Made by a program: the position numbers and the translations under genes | Assembly: GCA_041659285.1 (NCBI GenBank) | Contig: JBAZYO010000008.1 | Span: 124,001 to 188,000 of the forward strand | Length of the DNA: 64,000 nucleotides | Source: Vicinamibacterales bacterium | GTDB taxonomy: Bacteria; Acidobacteriota; Vicinamibacteria; Vicinamibacterales; UBA2999 | Direction: 5' to 3' | Notes under the pieces: generated by a model | The model's database searches: none | What the model was told of the DNA's origin: nothing | The model's input: only the letters and a program-made list of their open reading frames with translations | In this document: positions 50,376 through 58,024 of the stretch, piece after piece | Position numbering within the stretch: position 1 is the stretch's first letter | Layout of the letters: each line of letters begins with the position of its first letter

Positions 50376-51416
50376 TCACGGGATCGGCGTACGCTCGATG
50401 ACGTCCTTGATCACGGCCTCGGTGGTGAGGCCGTGGCTGGCCGCGTGCGGGCCCAGCCACAGGCGATGGCCGAGCACGTACTGTGCGAGGTCCTGGATGT
50501 CTTCCGGGTAGACCTCGTCTCGACGCCGGACCAGCAGCGCCCACACCTTGGCGAGGCGGCCCCAGACGATGATGGCGCGCGGCGAGGCGCCGAGGTCGAC
50601 GCCGGTTTCCACCAGCTCCGACGGCGAGTGGCGCAGCCAGTCGGTGTCGGGGTTGTAGGGGCGCGTGTTGGCGACCAGCCGCTGGATGTAGTCGCCGAGC
50701 CGCTCGTGCAGGTAGACGTGTTCGGTGATGGCGGCGCGCAGCTCGATGATGCGCTCCTTGCGCATCAGCGGGTTGAGGCGCACCTGCTTGAAGTCGAAGT
50801 GCACCAGCTTCCGCTCCTCTTCGGGCGGGAGGTAGCCGATGTTCACCATGATCGCGAAGCGATCCGTCGCCGCCTCAGACAGCGGGAACGTGCCCTGGCC
50901 CAGTTCCACCGGGTTCATGGTGGCAATCGCGAAGTTGAAGGCCGGCAGCTCGTAGGTGGTCTTACCCACCGTGACGGTGCGGTCCTGCAGGCCTTCGAGG
51001 AAGGCGCTCTGCGACTTCAGCGGGATGCGGTTGATCTCGTCCAGCAGGATCACTTCCGCTTCGGCCAGCGGGCCCATCTCGGTGGTGAGCACGCCGGTGG
51101 CCGGATTGATCATCTGGAAGCCGACCACTTCGGTCGGCTGCAGGTCGGCGCGGCCCTGGATGCGGGCGAACTTGGCGTTGCTGATGGCCGCCAGGATCAC
51201 GCCGAAAAAGGTCTTGCCGACGCCCGGCACGCCCCTCAAGAGGAGGTTGCCGGAGTTGACTTGGCGCTGCTCCTTCTTGTCGTAGGTGGTCGGAATCTCC
51301 GACAACAGGACGATGTTCGCCAGGATCTTGGGCTGGGTGTAGCCGACGAGGGCCTTGCCGCCTTCCGCAAGGATGGCCTCGTGAAAAGTAATCGCGTCTT
51401 GGAGGTCAGGATGCAC
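50376..51416 (-). CDS. MoxR family AAA+ ATPase
   Basis: Starting at GTG 51416 behind an AAGGCGG motif, the protein has 346 residues. Walker A LRGVPGVGKT, Walker B EVILLDEINR, sensor ATMNPVE, and the later segments of MoxR (LSEAATDRFAIMVNIGYL, LGASPRAIIVWGRLAKVWAL). MoxR ATPases act as chaperones with VWA proteins. It heads the minus-strand operon to 45219: DUF58, BatD-like, BatB-like, helical protein, BatA-like. A TTG at 51458 would add 14 residues. Confidence 0.93.
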   Translation of the reverse strand: MHPDLQDAITFHEAILAEGGKALVGYTQPKILANIVLLSEIPTTYDKKEQRQVNSGNLLLRGVPGVGKTFFGVILAAISNAKFARIQGRADLQPTEVVGFQMINPATGVLTTEMGPLAEAEVILLDEINRIPLKSQSAFLEGLQDRTVTVGKTTYELPAFNFAIATMNPVELGQGTFPLSEAATDRFAIMVNIGYLPPEEERKLVHFDFKQVRLNPLMRKERIIELRAAITEHVYLHERLGDYIQRLVANTRPYNPDTDWLRHSPSELVETGVDLGASPRAIIVWGRLAKVWALLVRRRDEVYPEDIQDLAQYVLGHRLWLGPHAASHGLTTEAVIKDVIERTPIP

Positions 51417-51536
51417 GTGTCCGCCTTGGAAACGGCAATCGTATCCGAAGCACGACAAGAGGCGCTAGAATTCCCTGCGCGTGGGACAGCCGGCGGGACA
51501 AACGTCCAGGTTTGTCTACTCTTCAGGAGGTCATCG

Positions 51537-52913
51537 ATGCTGGTCGAACTGCTCTTGGCCCTGCTCCTCGGACAGCAGCCGGCCGCGCCGCCTTCGTCTC
51601 CCGTGCTCGACTACGAGTTCTACAAGGCCCGGGTCCAGCCCCTGTTCCTCGAGAAACGGCAGGAACACGCGCGCTGCGTGACCTGCCACGCCGGCAGCAC
51701 CACGCTGCGGCTGCAGGCATTCGGGCCCGGATCGGCCACCTGGACCGAGGAACAGACCCAGAAGAACTTCGACGCGGTGAAGGCCATGGTCGTGCCCGGC
51801 AGCCCGGGCGCCAGCAAGCTCCTGCGCCACCCGCTGGCCCGGGCGGCCGGCGGCGACGTGTTCCATGGCGGCGGGCAGCACTGGACGTCGAAGAGCGACC
51901 CGGACTGGCAGGTGCTGTCGGCGTGGGTGAACGGCGCCACGGTCGCGTCCGGCCGCGACACCCGCGTCGCGCGCATCGTCCAGACCAACGCCGCCGGCGA
52001 CAACATCCACCTGATCGACCCCGCCACCAACAGGGTGGTGGGCGTGATCCACGACATCGAGGTGCCGCACGGCGTCACCTCGTCGCCCGACGGCATGCGC
52101 CTGTACTTCACCAACGAGTCGCTGCACACGCTGGACGTGGTGGACGCGCAAACGCTGGCGGTCACCGCGCGCATCCACCTGAGCGGCCGCCCCAACAACG
52201 TGGCCATCGGCAAAGACGGCAGGCGGGTTTACGTGGGGATTGCGCAAGCGCCCGGCGCGGTGGACGTGATCGATACCGTGTCGCTCACCAATGCCAGGTC
52301 AATCGCCGTGAAGGGCGCCATCCACAACGTGTACGTGACGCCGGACGGAAAGTACGTCGTGTCCGGTTCGATCCCGGGGCGCATGCTCACCGTGATCGAC
52401 GCCGCGACCGAGACCATCGCGTGGGAGCTGCAAATGTCGGCCGGCATTCGGCCGGTCACCTTCGAGCAGGCGCCTGACGGCTCGACTTCGCGCATGTTCG
52501 TGCAGTTGTCGGACTACCACGGCATCGCCGTCGTGGATTTCGCCACGCGCAAGGAGGTGTCGCGATTCCTGATGGCCGACATTCCAGGGGAAGAGAAGCA
52601 CACGCAGGGGTTGCAGGGCGCCCCGGCGCACGGCCTGGGCGTGACGCCCGACGGCAAGATCCTGTTTGCCACCAGCAAGGTCTACGGGCAGCTCTACGCC
52701 TATTCGTTGCCGGACCTCAAACCCGTTGGCAGCGTGCACGTGGGCCAGCATCCCGAGTGGCTGACTTTTTCGCCCGACGGCAAGCAGGTCTACGTGGCGG
52801 CCGCCGGCGACAACTCGGTAACTGTCGTGAATACCGCAACTTTGAAGGAAATTACTCGTATTCCAGTAGGACAGGTCCCCAAGCGTAACGGCACGGCCCT
52901 GCTCCGGCAGTAG
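51537..52913 (+). CDS. Secreted cytochrome c-domain plus YVTN beta-propeller protein
   Basis: ATG 51537 has an ideal AGGAGG 6 nt upstream; 458 residues. A short hydrophobic signal (MLVELLLALLLGQ) is followed by a haem-binding Cys47-V-T-C50-H51 (RCVTCHAG), preceded by YEFYKARVQPLFLEKRQEHA, as in planctomycete-type small c domains. From about residue 130 there are seven propeller repeats of YVTN type (HLIDPATNRVVGVIHDI, VDAQTLAVTARI, VTPDGKYVV, FSPDGKQVYVAAAGDNSV). Probably a periplasmic electron-transfer or binding protein. The stop codon runs into the first of four GGGGTCWGACCCC palindromes. Confidence 0.85.
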   Translation: MLVELLLALLLGQQPAAPPSSPVLDYEFYKARVQPLFLEKRQEHARCVTCHAGSTTLRLQAFGPGSATWTEEQTQKNFDAVKAMVVPGSPGASKLLRHPLARAAGGDVFHGGGQHWTSKSDPDWQVLSAWVNGATVASGRDTRVARIVQTNAAGDNIHLIDPATNRVVGVIHDIEVPHGVTSSPDGMRLYFTNESLHTLDVVDAQTLAVTARIHLSGRPNNVAIGKDGRRVYVGIAQAPGAVDVIDTVSLTNARSIAVKGAIHNVYVTPDGKYVVSGSIPGRMLTVIDAATETIAWELQMSAGIRPVTFEQAPDGSTSRMFVQLSDYHGIAVVDFATRKEVSRFLMADIPGEEKHTQGLQGAPAHGLGVTPDGKILFATSKVYGQLYAYSLPDLKPVGSVHVGQHPEWLTFSPDGKQVYVAAAGDNSVTVVNTATLKEITRIPVGQVPKRNGTALLRQ

Positions 52914-53021
52914 GGGTCTGACCCCGCCTGGGCGGTTCGGCGGGGTCAGACCCCCTCGCGGCGCGGCGACCCCCTGCGGCGGGGTCAGACCCCTCCGCAC
53001 CACTTGGTCGGGGTCAGACCC
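52913..53021. repeat. Four GGGGTCWGACCCC palindromes
   Basis: Copies at 52913-52925 (TCTGA centre), 52942-52955, 52981-52993 and 53010-53021 (TCAGA centre). The first shares its G with the upstream stop codon TAG. Two more copies are at 55612 and 55665, so the block 53087-55612 is bracketed. Widely spread in high-GC genomes; role unknown, a terminator function is possible. Confidence 0.75.
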
Positions 53022-53086
53022 GGCCATGCCTGTTACAATCGGTGACCTCGGAAATCGACGCCCGGACTTTTTAAGGAGAGTGTGTG

Positions 53087-54538
53087 ATGGCGGTTGGAAA
53101 GAGTTTCGGCTGGGGCCTGACGATTGGCACCGTGCTGTTTGGCGCTGCGATCGCCGGCGCCGTGGCGCCTCTCGCGGTGAAGGCCGAACAGGCGGCTCCC
53201 ACCCCTGAGGTGACCTTCACCAAAGACATCGCCCCCATCCTGCAGCGCAGCTGCCAGAACTGCCACCGGCCCGGCCAGGTGGCGCCGATGTCGCTGCTGA
53301 CCTACGAGGACGCGCGGCCCTGGGCGCGCGCCATGAAGCAGCGCACCGCCCTGCGCGACAAGGCCGGCGTCATGCCGCCGTGGTACATCGAGAAGAACAT
53401 CGGCATCCAGCACTACAAGAACGATCCGTCGCTCAGCGACGAAGAGGTCGCCAAGATCGCGAAGTGGGCCGACACCGGCGCGCCGCGCGGCAACGTGGCC
53501 GACATGCCGGTGGCACGGGCGTTCCAGGACGGCGCCTCGTGGCACGCCGGCCAGCCGGACCTGATCGTCGAGAGCCCCGAAATCGTCGTCAAGGCCAACA
53601 CCCCCGACTGGTGGGGTGAGTTCGAGCCCACCAAGATCCCGCTGACCGAGGATCGCTACGTGGCGTCGGTGGAAATCCGCGAGGTCAACAACTTCTCCAA
53701 CGACTCGGGCCGCGATACCGTGGGCCAGCGCTTCGTGTGGCACCACCTGATTTGGGCCACCGCGGAATTCAACGGCGAGGGCGACCCGATCGACGCCTCG
53801 ATTTCAAACGACGCCGTGGGCTGGCCGGTCCACGAAGTTGGCCGCAACGCCGACGTCTTCGAGCCGAACGCGGGCCGCCTGCTGAAGGCCAACTCCAGCA
53901 TCATCTACCAGTCGGCGCACTTGCACGCCGGCGGCGCCGACGTGAAGTCGAAGCTGCTGTTCGGCTTCCGCTTCCACCCCAAGGGCTACAAGCCCGCGCG
54001 CCGCAGCACGCTGCGCAACCTCGGCAACGGCCTCGACATCGACATCAAGCCGAACGAAGCCAACCAGCAGCTGCACGCCTACATGGTGTTGCAGCAGCCG
54101 ACCAAGATCGCCACCTTCGAACCGCACCTGCACGCGCCCGGACAGCGCATGTGCCTCGAGGCCATCTGGGGCATCAACATCCAGACCCTGACCTGCGCCG
54201 GCTACGACCATAACTGGGTGCGCCAGTACGAATACGATGACGACCACGCGCCGATCCTGCCGCGCGGCACCATCCTCCACATCATCGGCTACATGGACAA
54301 CACGCCGAACAACAAGAACATCCCCGACCCGCGCAACTGGCAGGGTTCGGGCAACCGCTCGATCGCGAACATGTTCATCGACCTCGGCCAGTCGGTGCCG
54401 CTGACCGACGACGAGTTCCAGCAGGAGATGGCGGAACGCCGGCGCAAGCTGGGCCCCAGCCGGCCCGACGTGATCATCGGCTGTCCGCTGTGCAACGTGA
54501 TTCCGCCGCCGGCCAAGCCGACGGCCCAGCAGCAGTAG
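53087..54538 (+). CDS. Cytochrome c plus copper ascorbate-dependent monooxygenase-like protein
   Basis: ATG 53087 follows AAGGAG by 8 nt; 483 residues with a Sec signal (GLTIGTVLFGAAIAGAVAP). The haem site is Cys56-Q-N-C59-H60 (SCQNCHRPGQVAP). The C-terminal two thirds match the type II copper ascorbate-dependent monooxygenase layout: RFVWHHLIWATAEF, QSAHLHAGG, TFEPHLHAPGQRMCLEAI and TCAGYDHNWVRQYEY supply His ligands for two copper sites. It is predicted to be a periplasmic oxygenase fed by its own haem domain. Substrate unknown. The C-terminus is Pro/Gln-rich (PPPAKPTAQQQ). Confidence 0.84.
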   Translation: MAVGKSFGWGLTIGTVLFGAAIAGAVAPLAVKAEQAAPTPEVTFTKDIAPILQRSCQNCHRPGQVAPMSLLTYEDARPWARAMKQRTALRDKAGVMPPWYIEKNIGIQHYKNDPSLSDEEVAKIAKWADTGAPRGNVADMPVARAFQDGASWHAGQPDLIVESPEIVVKANTPDWWGEFEPTKIPLTEDRYVASVEIREVNNFSNDSGRDTVGQRFVWHHLIWATAEFNGEGDPIDASISNDAVGWPVHEVGRNADVFEPNAGRLLKANSSIIYQSAHLHAGGADVKSKLLFGFRFHPKGYKPARRSTLRNLGNGLDIDIKPNEANQQLHAYMVLQQPTKIATFEPHLHAPGQRMCLEAIWGINIQTLTCAGYDHNWVRQYEYDDDHAPILPRGTILHIIGYMDNTPNNKNIPDPRNWQGSGNRSIANMFIDLGQSVPLTDDEFQQEMAERRRKLGPSRPDVIIGCPLCNVIPPPAKPTAQQQ

Positions 54539-54548
54539 CATCAACGGA

Positions 54549-54576
54549 GTAGGGTCCGGCTTCAGCCGGACCCTAC
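54549..54576. terminator. REP-like palindrome with T-rich tail after the copper monooxygenase gene
   Basis: GTAGGGTCCGGCT-TC-AGCCGGACCCTAC is a perfect 13-bp stem with a 2-nt loop, starting 11 bp after the stop codon and followed by a pyrimidine-rich CTCTCCCTTTCTTTCC. It belongs to the dispersed palindrome family, but position and tail suggest it can also stop transcription. Confidence 0.55.
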
Positions 54577-54616
54577 TCTCCCTTTCTTTCCGAATGTTTC
54601 TTCCAGGGACCCTGCA

Positions 54617-55612
54617 ATGATTCGATCAGGACGCGCGCGCCTGCTTCTAGGCGCGGCCACGATAGTTCTCGCCTACCAGACCGCCAACACCCAGGTGCTC
54701 TCGTACACGAGCGGGCAGACGGTGTCTCCCGCGTTCGAGGGCTGGGAGAAGAACGACGACGGGTCGTTCAACATGATGTTCGGCTACATGAACCGAAACT
54801 GGGAAGAGGAAGTAAACGTTCCGCTCGGCCCGGAGAACAACATCTCGCCCGGCGATCCCGACCAGGGCCAGCCCACGCACTTCCTCCCGCGCCGCAACCG
54901 CTTCGTGTTCAAGGTCCGCGTGCCGAAAGACTGGGGCAAGAAGGAACTGGTGTGGACGCTCACCACGAGGGGCAAGACGGAACGTGCCTTCGGCACGCTG
55001 CGCGAAGACTCGCTCGTCGACAACCTCGTGCAGGCCTCGGAGCAGGGCGCCCTCGGCGCCGGCATCAGCAGCCCCGAGATTCGCGCCAACCAGCCGCCCA
55101 CGCTGACCCTCGACGGTGGCGATCGCCGCGCGCAGCTCGGGCAGCCGCTGACGCTGATCGCGTTCGCCAAAGACGACGGCGTGCCGCGGCCGCGTTTCGG
55201 TCCGGACTCGCGCGAGTCGCGCTTGATCGCCGAGGCGCGCGCCCGCGCGTCCGGCAACGCCACGCCGCCCGCGCCGGCCCCGCGCGGCACCATGGCGTTT
55301 GATCCCGCCACGCAGCGGCCGCCGTCGGCCATCACGGTAGGCAGCCAGACCGGCCTGCGCCACTCCTGCTTCGTGTATCGCGGCGCCGGCCGCGTGACGT
55401 TCACGCCGGCCCAGGCCAAGGTGTGGGAAGACACGCGCGCGGGCGCCAACTCGCCGTGGGCACCGCGCTGGATGGCGCCCGCCATTTCGGCGGACGGCAA
55501 GTACACCGTGTCGGCGACGTTCCATGACCCGGGCACCTACACGATTCGTTGCCTGGCCTCCGACGGCGCGCTCAACACGCCGAAAGACGTCGTCGTGACG
55601 GTGTCGAAATAG
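54617..55612 (+). CDS. Secreted protein with C-terminal Ig/PKD-like fold
   Basis: Protein of 331 residues with a short signal (LLLGAATIVLAYQTANTQ). The N-terminal part (VSPAFEGWEKNDDGSF, GYMNRNWEEEVNVP, HFLPRRNRFVFKVRVPKDWGK) and a strand-rich C-terminus (ADGKYTVSATFHDPGTYTI, then CLASDGALNTPKDVVVTV) suggest an Ig/PKD-like domain. It is next to the copper monooxygenase and both may work together, but no direct link can be shown. The stop codon runs into a GGGGTCTGACCCC palindrome. Confidence 0.72.
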   Translation: MIRSGRARLLLGAATIVLAYQTANTQVLSYTSGQTVSPAFEGWEKNDDGSFNMMFGYMNRNWEEEVNVPLGPENNISPGDPDQGQPTHFLPRRNRFVFKVRVPKDWGKKELVWTLTTRGKTERAFGTLREDSLVDNLVQASEQGALGAGISSPEIRANQPPTLTLDGGDRRAQLGQPLTLIAFAKDDGVPRPRFGPDSRESRLIAEARARASGNATPPAPAPRGTMAFDPATQRPPSAITVGSQTGLRHSCFVYRGAGRVTFTPAQAKVWEDTRAGANSPWAPRWMAPAISADGKYTVSATFHDPGTYTIRCLASDGALNTPKDVVVTVSK

Positions 55613-55685
55613 GGGTCTGACCCCGACCGGGATCTCGTGATCGTGTGATCTGATGTAACCGCCGCGGAGGGGTCTGACCCCTCCG
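55612..55685. repeat. Two GGGGTCTGACCCC palindromes and a CACGAGATC-type stretch
   Basis: The first copy (55612-55624) begins at the last base of the stop codon; the second (55665-55685, CGGAGGGGTC-T-GACCCCTCCG) is longer. Between them GATCTCGTGATCGTGTGATC resembles the complement of the 8-mer array at 43942. Confidence 0.65.
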
Positions 55686-55694
55686 CGTCTGCGG

Positions 55695-55712
55695 GTCCGG
55701 CTAGAGCCGGAC
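55695..55712. repeat. REP-like palindrome between convergent genes
   Basis: GTCCGGCT-AG-AGCCGGAC ends next to the CotH stop codon, between the Ig-like gene and CotH, which converge. It may stop transcription from both sides. Confidence 0.65.
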
Positions 55713-55713
55713 T

Positions 55714-56952
55714 CTACTGCGTACGGCAACTGGCGTTGCCGACCCCCTTGGTGAGCTCACACTGCACGAACGCGATGCGCGGCCGGGCGAAGCTCAGCAT
55801 CGTGCCCGCCGCGCCCTCGTAGCTCGAATTGGTGTGGGGCTTCGCCGGGTCTTCCTTCATCGCCGCGTCGATGCGCTGGATCTGCCGGATGATCTCGGTG
55901 TCGAGCCATCCGTCGGCCTCCGCCAGCTGCGCGGCGCGCGACATCTCGGTGAAGTAGAGCGTGTTGTACTCGGTCACCGACATCAGCTTTTCCATCAACT
56001 GATTGCCCGACCATCCCTCGTTGATCGACAGCTCCGGGCCCCAGAAGGTGTTGTCGGAGTCCCAGGAAATCAGCGTGTGCACGTCCTGGTTCTCGAGGCG
56101 ATACAGGTAGAAGTTGTTCATGCCGTACTTGCCGAGGAACCCGTCGGTCTCGGCGAGAAAGTTCTGCGCCGCCACGAAGCGGATGAACGCGGGAATGTCG
56201 AACTTCCCGCCGATGGAGGCGCCCAGCCCGGAGGCCGAGGCCTCGTTGGTCAGCCGCACCAGCGTTTCGATAGGCCGGTACTTCGCTTCGTCGGTCTCCG
56301 ATTCGTGCGTCTTGGCCTCGAAGCGCAGCATGTAGGGCTCGAGGCTGGTGCCAAGGTTCGTGAAGCGCCAGTCGTCCTGGTACTTGAACTCGTACAGGTA
56401 GCCGTCATTCTGCGTGTCGTCGCCAATGGCCCCGAACACCCGCGCGAGCAGATCTTTGTCCACCGACTCGACGATGGCGTAGACCCCGATGTACTCGTTG
56501 TTCACGTACAGCCTGGTGTGGATCTCGCGCGACACCGGGATGCCCAGGCGGGCGTAAAACGCCACCGACACGGACTCGTGAACGCCCGACGGATCCTGCG
56601 TGAGGTTGTCGAGGTTGAATGACTTCAGCCCCAGGAAGGTCTGATCGGTGGCGTAGCGGTCGAAGTCCACGCGCAAGCCCGGCTTGGTGCTGCTACGCGA
56701 CCCGCGGCCGCGCGACCGGATGCCCACGTTCCGCGCGGTTTGGCCGTTCAACGTGACGTCGGCCGGATAATAGGTGTTTTCCTGGAACTCGGCCTTGAGC
56801 TTGGACCAGTCAGCCGAGTTCAGCCACAGGTCCACTCTTTGAAGGTTTTGGCTCGAAAAAAGCTCATCTGCCGTCTGGGCAGCGGCCGGCGAAACGCCCA
56901 GCCAGAGGACCGCCAGCGCGACCGATAGCAGGGTTGCGAAGCGCTTAGCCAC
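55714..56952 (-). CDS. Secreted CotH-family (spore-coat kinase-like) protein
   Basis: GTG 56952 gives 412 residues with a signal peptide (LLSVALAVLWLGVSPAAAQ). CotH features: VDLWLNSADWSKLK, NVGIRSRGRGSRS, FNLDNLTQDPSGVHE, RLYVNNEYIGVYAIVESV (the kinase-like lysine/glutamate region) and LISWDSDNTFWG with the metal-binding Asp. CotH proteins are atypical kinases that phosphorylate secreted proteins; this is an inferred role outside spore formers. TATATT ends 7 nt before the GTG. Confidence 0.88.
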   Translation of the reverse strand: MAKRFATLLSVALAVLWLGVSPAAAQTADELFSSQNLQRVDLWLNSADWSKLKAEFQENTYYPADVTLNGQTARNVGIRSRGRGSRSSTKPGLRVDFDRYATDQTFLGLKSFNLDNLTQDPSGVHESVSVAFYARLGIPVSREIHTRLYVNNEYIGVYAIVESVDKDLLARVFGAIGDDTQNDGYLYEFKYQDDWRFTNLGTSLEPYMLRFEAKTHESETDEAKYRPIETLVRLTNEASASGLGASIGGKFDIPAFIRFVAAQNFLAETDGFLGKYGMNNFYLYRLENQDVHTLISWDSDNTFWGPELSINEGWSGNQLMEKLMSVTEYNTLYFTEMSRAAQLAEADGWLDTEIIRQIQRIDAAMKEDPAKPHTNSSYEGAAGTMLSFARPRIAFVQCELTKGVGNASCRTQ

Positions 56953-56959
56953 GATACAC

Positions 56960-56965
56960 AATATA
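56960..56965 (-). promoter_or_regulatory. Candidate -10 (TATATT) for leaderless CotH gene
   Basis: On the minus strand TATATT is followed by GTGTATC and then the start GTG, a 7-nt gap. This spacing matches the cobalamin adenosyltransferase and aminotransferase genes. Confidence 0.5.
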
Positions 56966-57021
56966 GACGACGAACAACCTGCCGGCCGTCCATAAACGCC
57001 CGGTGGCGGAACTGACCAATA

Positions 57022-58011
57022 ATGTGGCCCCCCCCGCTCCGGACGATTGGCTTGACCCTTATCTTGGGGTGCGCGCTGGCCTCTGCTTGGTGCAGCGGCA
57101 CGCCAAGTTCGCCTACCCCGATCCCGACCACGCCAACGGCTATAGCCGTCACGCCGGGGACGCCGGTCGAAGTCCCTGCCAACGAAACCCCCGCGGCGCC
57201 GACCACACCCCCGCCGCCCCCGGCCGGTCCAAGCTCGACTTGGGTCAACGTCTTTGGCGACACCGGCTGGTGCGGGTCCCCGGCGATGCCGGCGCTGGCC
57301 CGGCTCATGACCGACCTGGGCGGCGATGTCTTCCTGGCAGGCGACCTGGCCTACATGAACGGCACCCTCGACGACTTCCGCCGCTGCTTCGACCCAGATT
57401 TCGGACGCTTCCGAGCACGGTTCTGGGCCACGCCTGGAAACCACGACTACCAGACCGCCGGCGCCGATGGCTACTTCACCTACTTCGGTGACCGGGCGGG
57501 TCCCGCGCGGCGCGGGTACTACGCCGTGCGCTCGTCCACCTGGCAGGTGCTCATGCTCAATACGCAGATTGCGATTGGGCGTAACTCGGCGCAACTCGAA
57601 TGGGTTCGCCAGGAGTTGCAGAACAACCCCACCCGCTGCACGATGGCGGTCATGCACTACCCCTTCGACAGCTCAGGTCCCAACGGCCCGAACGCTCAAC
57701 TGCGTGACATCTGGGATGTGATGCACGGCCTTGGAGTGGATGTGGTGGTGTCGGGACACGATCACATATACGAACGCCACGCGCCGCAGGACGCCAGTCA
57801 GCGCTCGGACCCGGCCCGCGGCATTCGCCTCTTCATCGCGGGCACGGGCGGCGCGCCGCCGTCCACGCGGGTTCGCGCGGCCGGGCACTCGGAGCTGCTG
57901 CTCTCCAACCACGGGTTGCTGCGCCTCAAGCTGGAGCCGGCGCTCTACGAATGGGAATTCCGGGACGTGAACGGCTCCGTCCTGGATCGCGGCCTCAACA
58001 TCTGCCACTGA
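57022..58011 (+). CDS. Secreted metallophosphoesterase (purple-acid-phosphatase-like)
   Basis: Protein of 329 residues with a hydrophobic N-terminal signal (IGLTLILGCALASAWC, possibly a lipoprotein Cys) followed by a Pro/Thr-rich linker (residues about 28-68). Metallophosphatase motifs in order: GDTGWCG, GDLAYM, GNHDY, MHYP and SGHDHIYERH. It probably hydrolyses phosphoesters outside the cytoplasm with a two-metal site. It diverges from CotH (69 bp between starts). Convergent with the propeller gene, 13 bp apart. Confidence 0.9.
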   Translation: MWPPPLRTIGLTLILGCALASAWCSGTPSSPTPIPTTPTAIAVTPGTPVEVPANETPAAPTTPPPPPAGPSSTWVNVFGDTGWCGSPAMPALARLMTDLGGDVFLAGDLAYMNGTLDDFRRCFDPDFGRFRARFWATPGNHDYQTAGADGYFTYFGDRAGPARRGYYAVRSSTWQVLMLNTQIAIGRNSAQLEWVRQELQNNPTRCTMAVMHYPFDSSGPNGPNAQLRDIWDVMHGLGVDVVVSGHDHIYERHAPQDASQRSDPARGIRLFIAGTGGAPPSTRVRAAGHSELLLSNHGLLRLKLEPALYEWEFRDVNGSVLDRGLNICH

Positions 58012-58024
58012 CCGCGCGACCGGC

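Noticed and set aside
47972..50401. An 809-codon plus-strand open frame opposite the Bat-like operon
   Set aside because: Composition artefact; the minus strand has DUF58, BatD-like and VWA domains with conserved motifs.
49887..51536. Long upstream extension of the cytochrome c/YVTN gene
   Set aside because: The frame is open by chance opposite moxR and DUF58; the AGGAGG and signal peptide place the true start at 51537.
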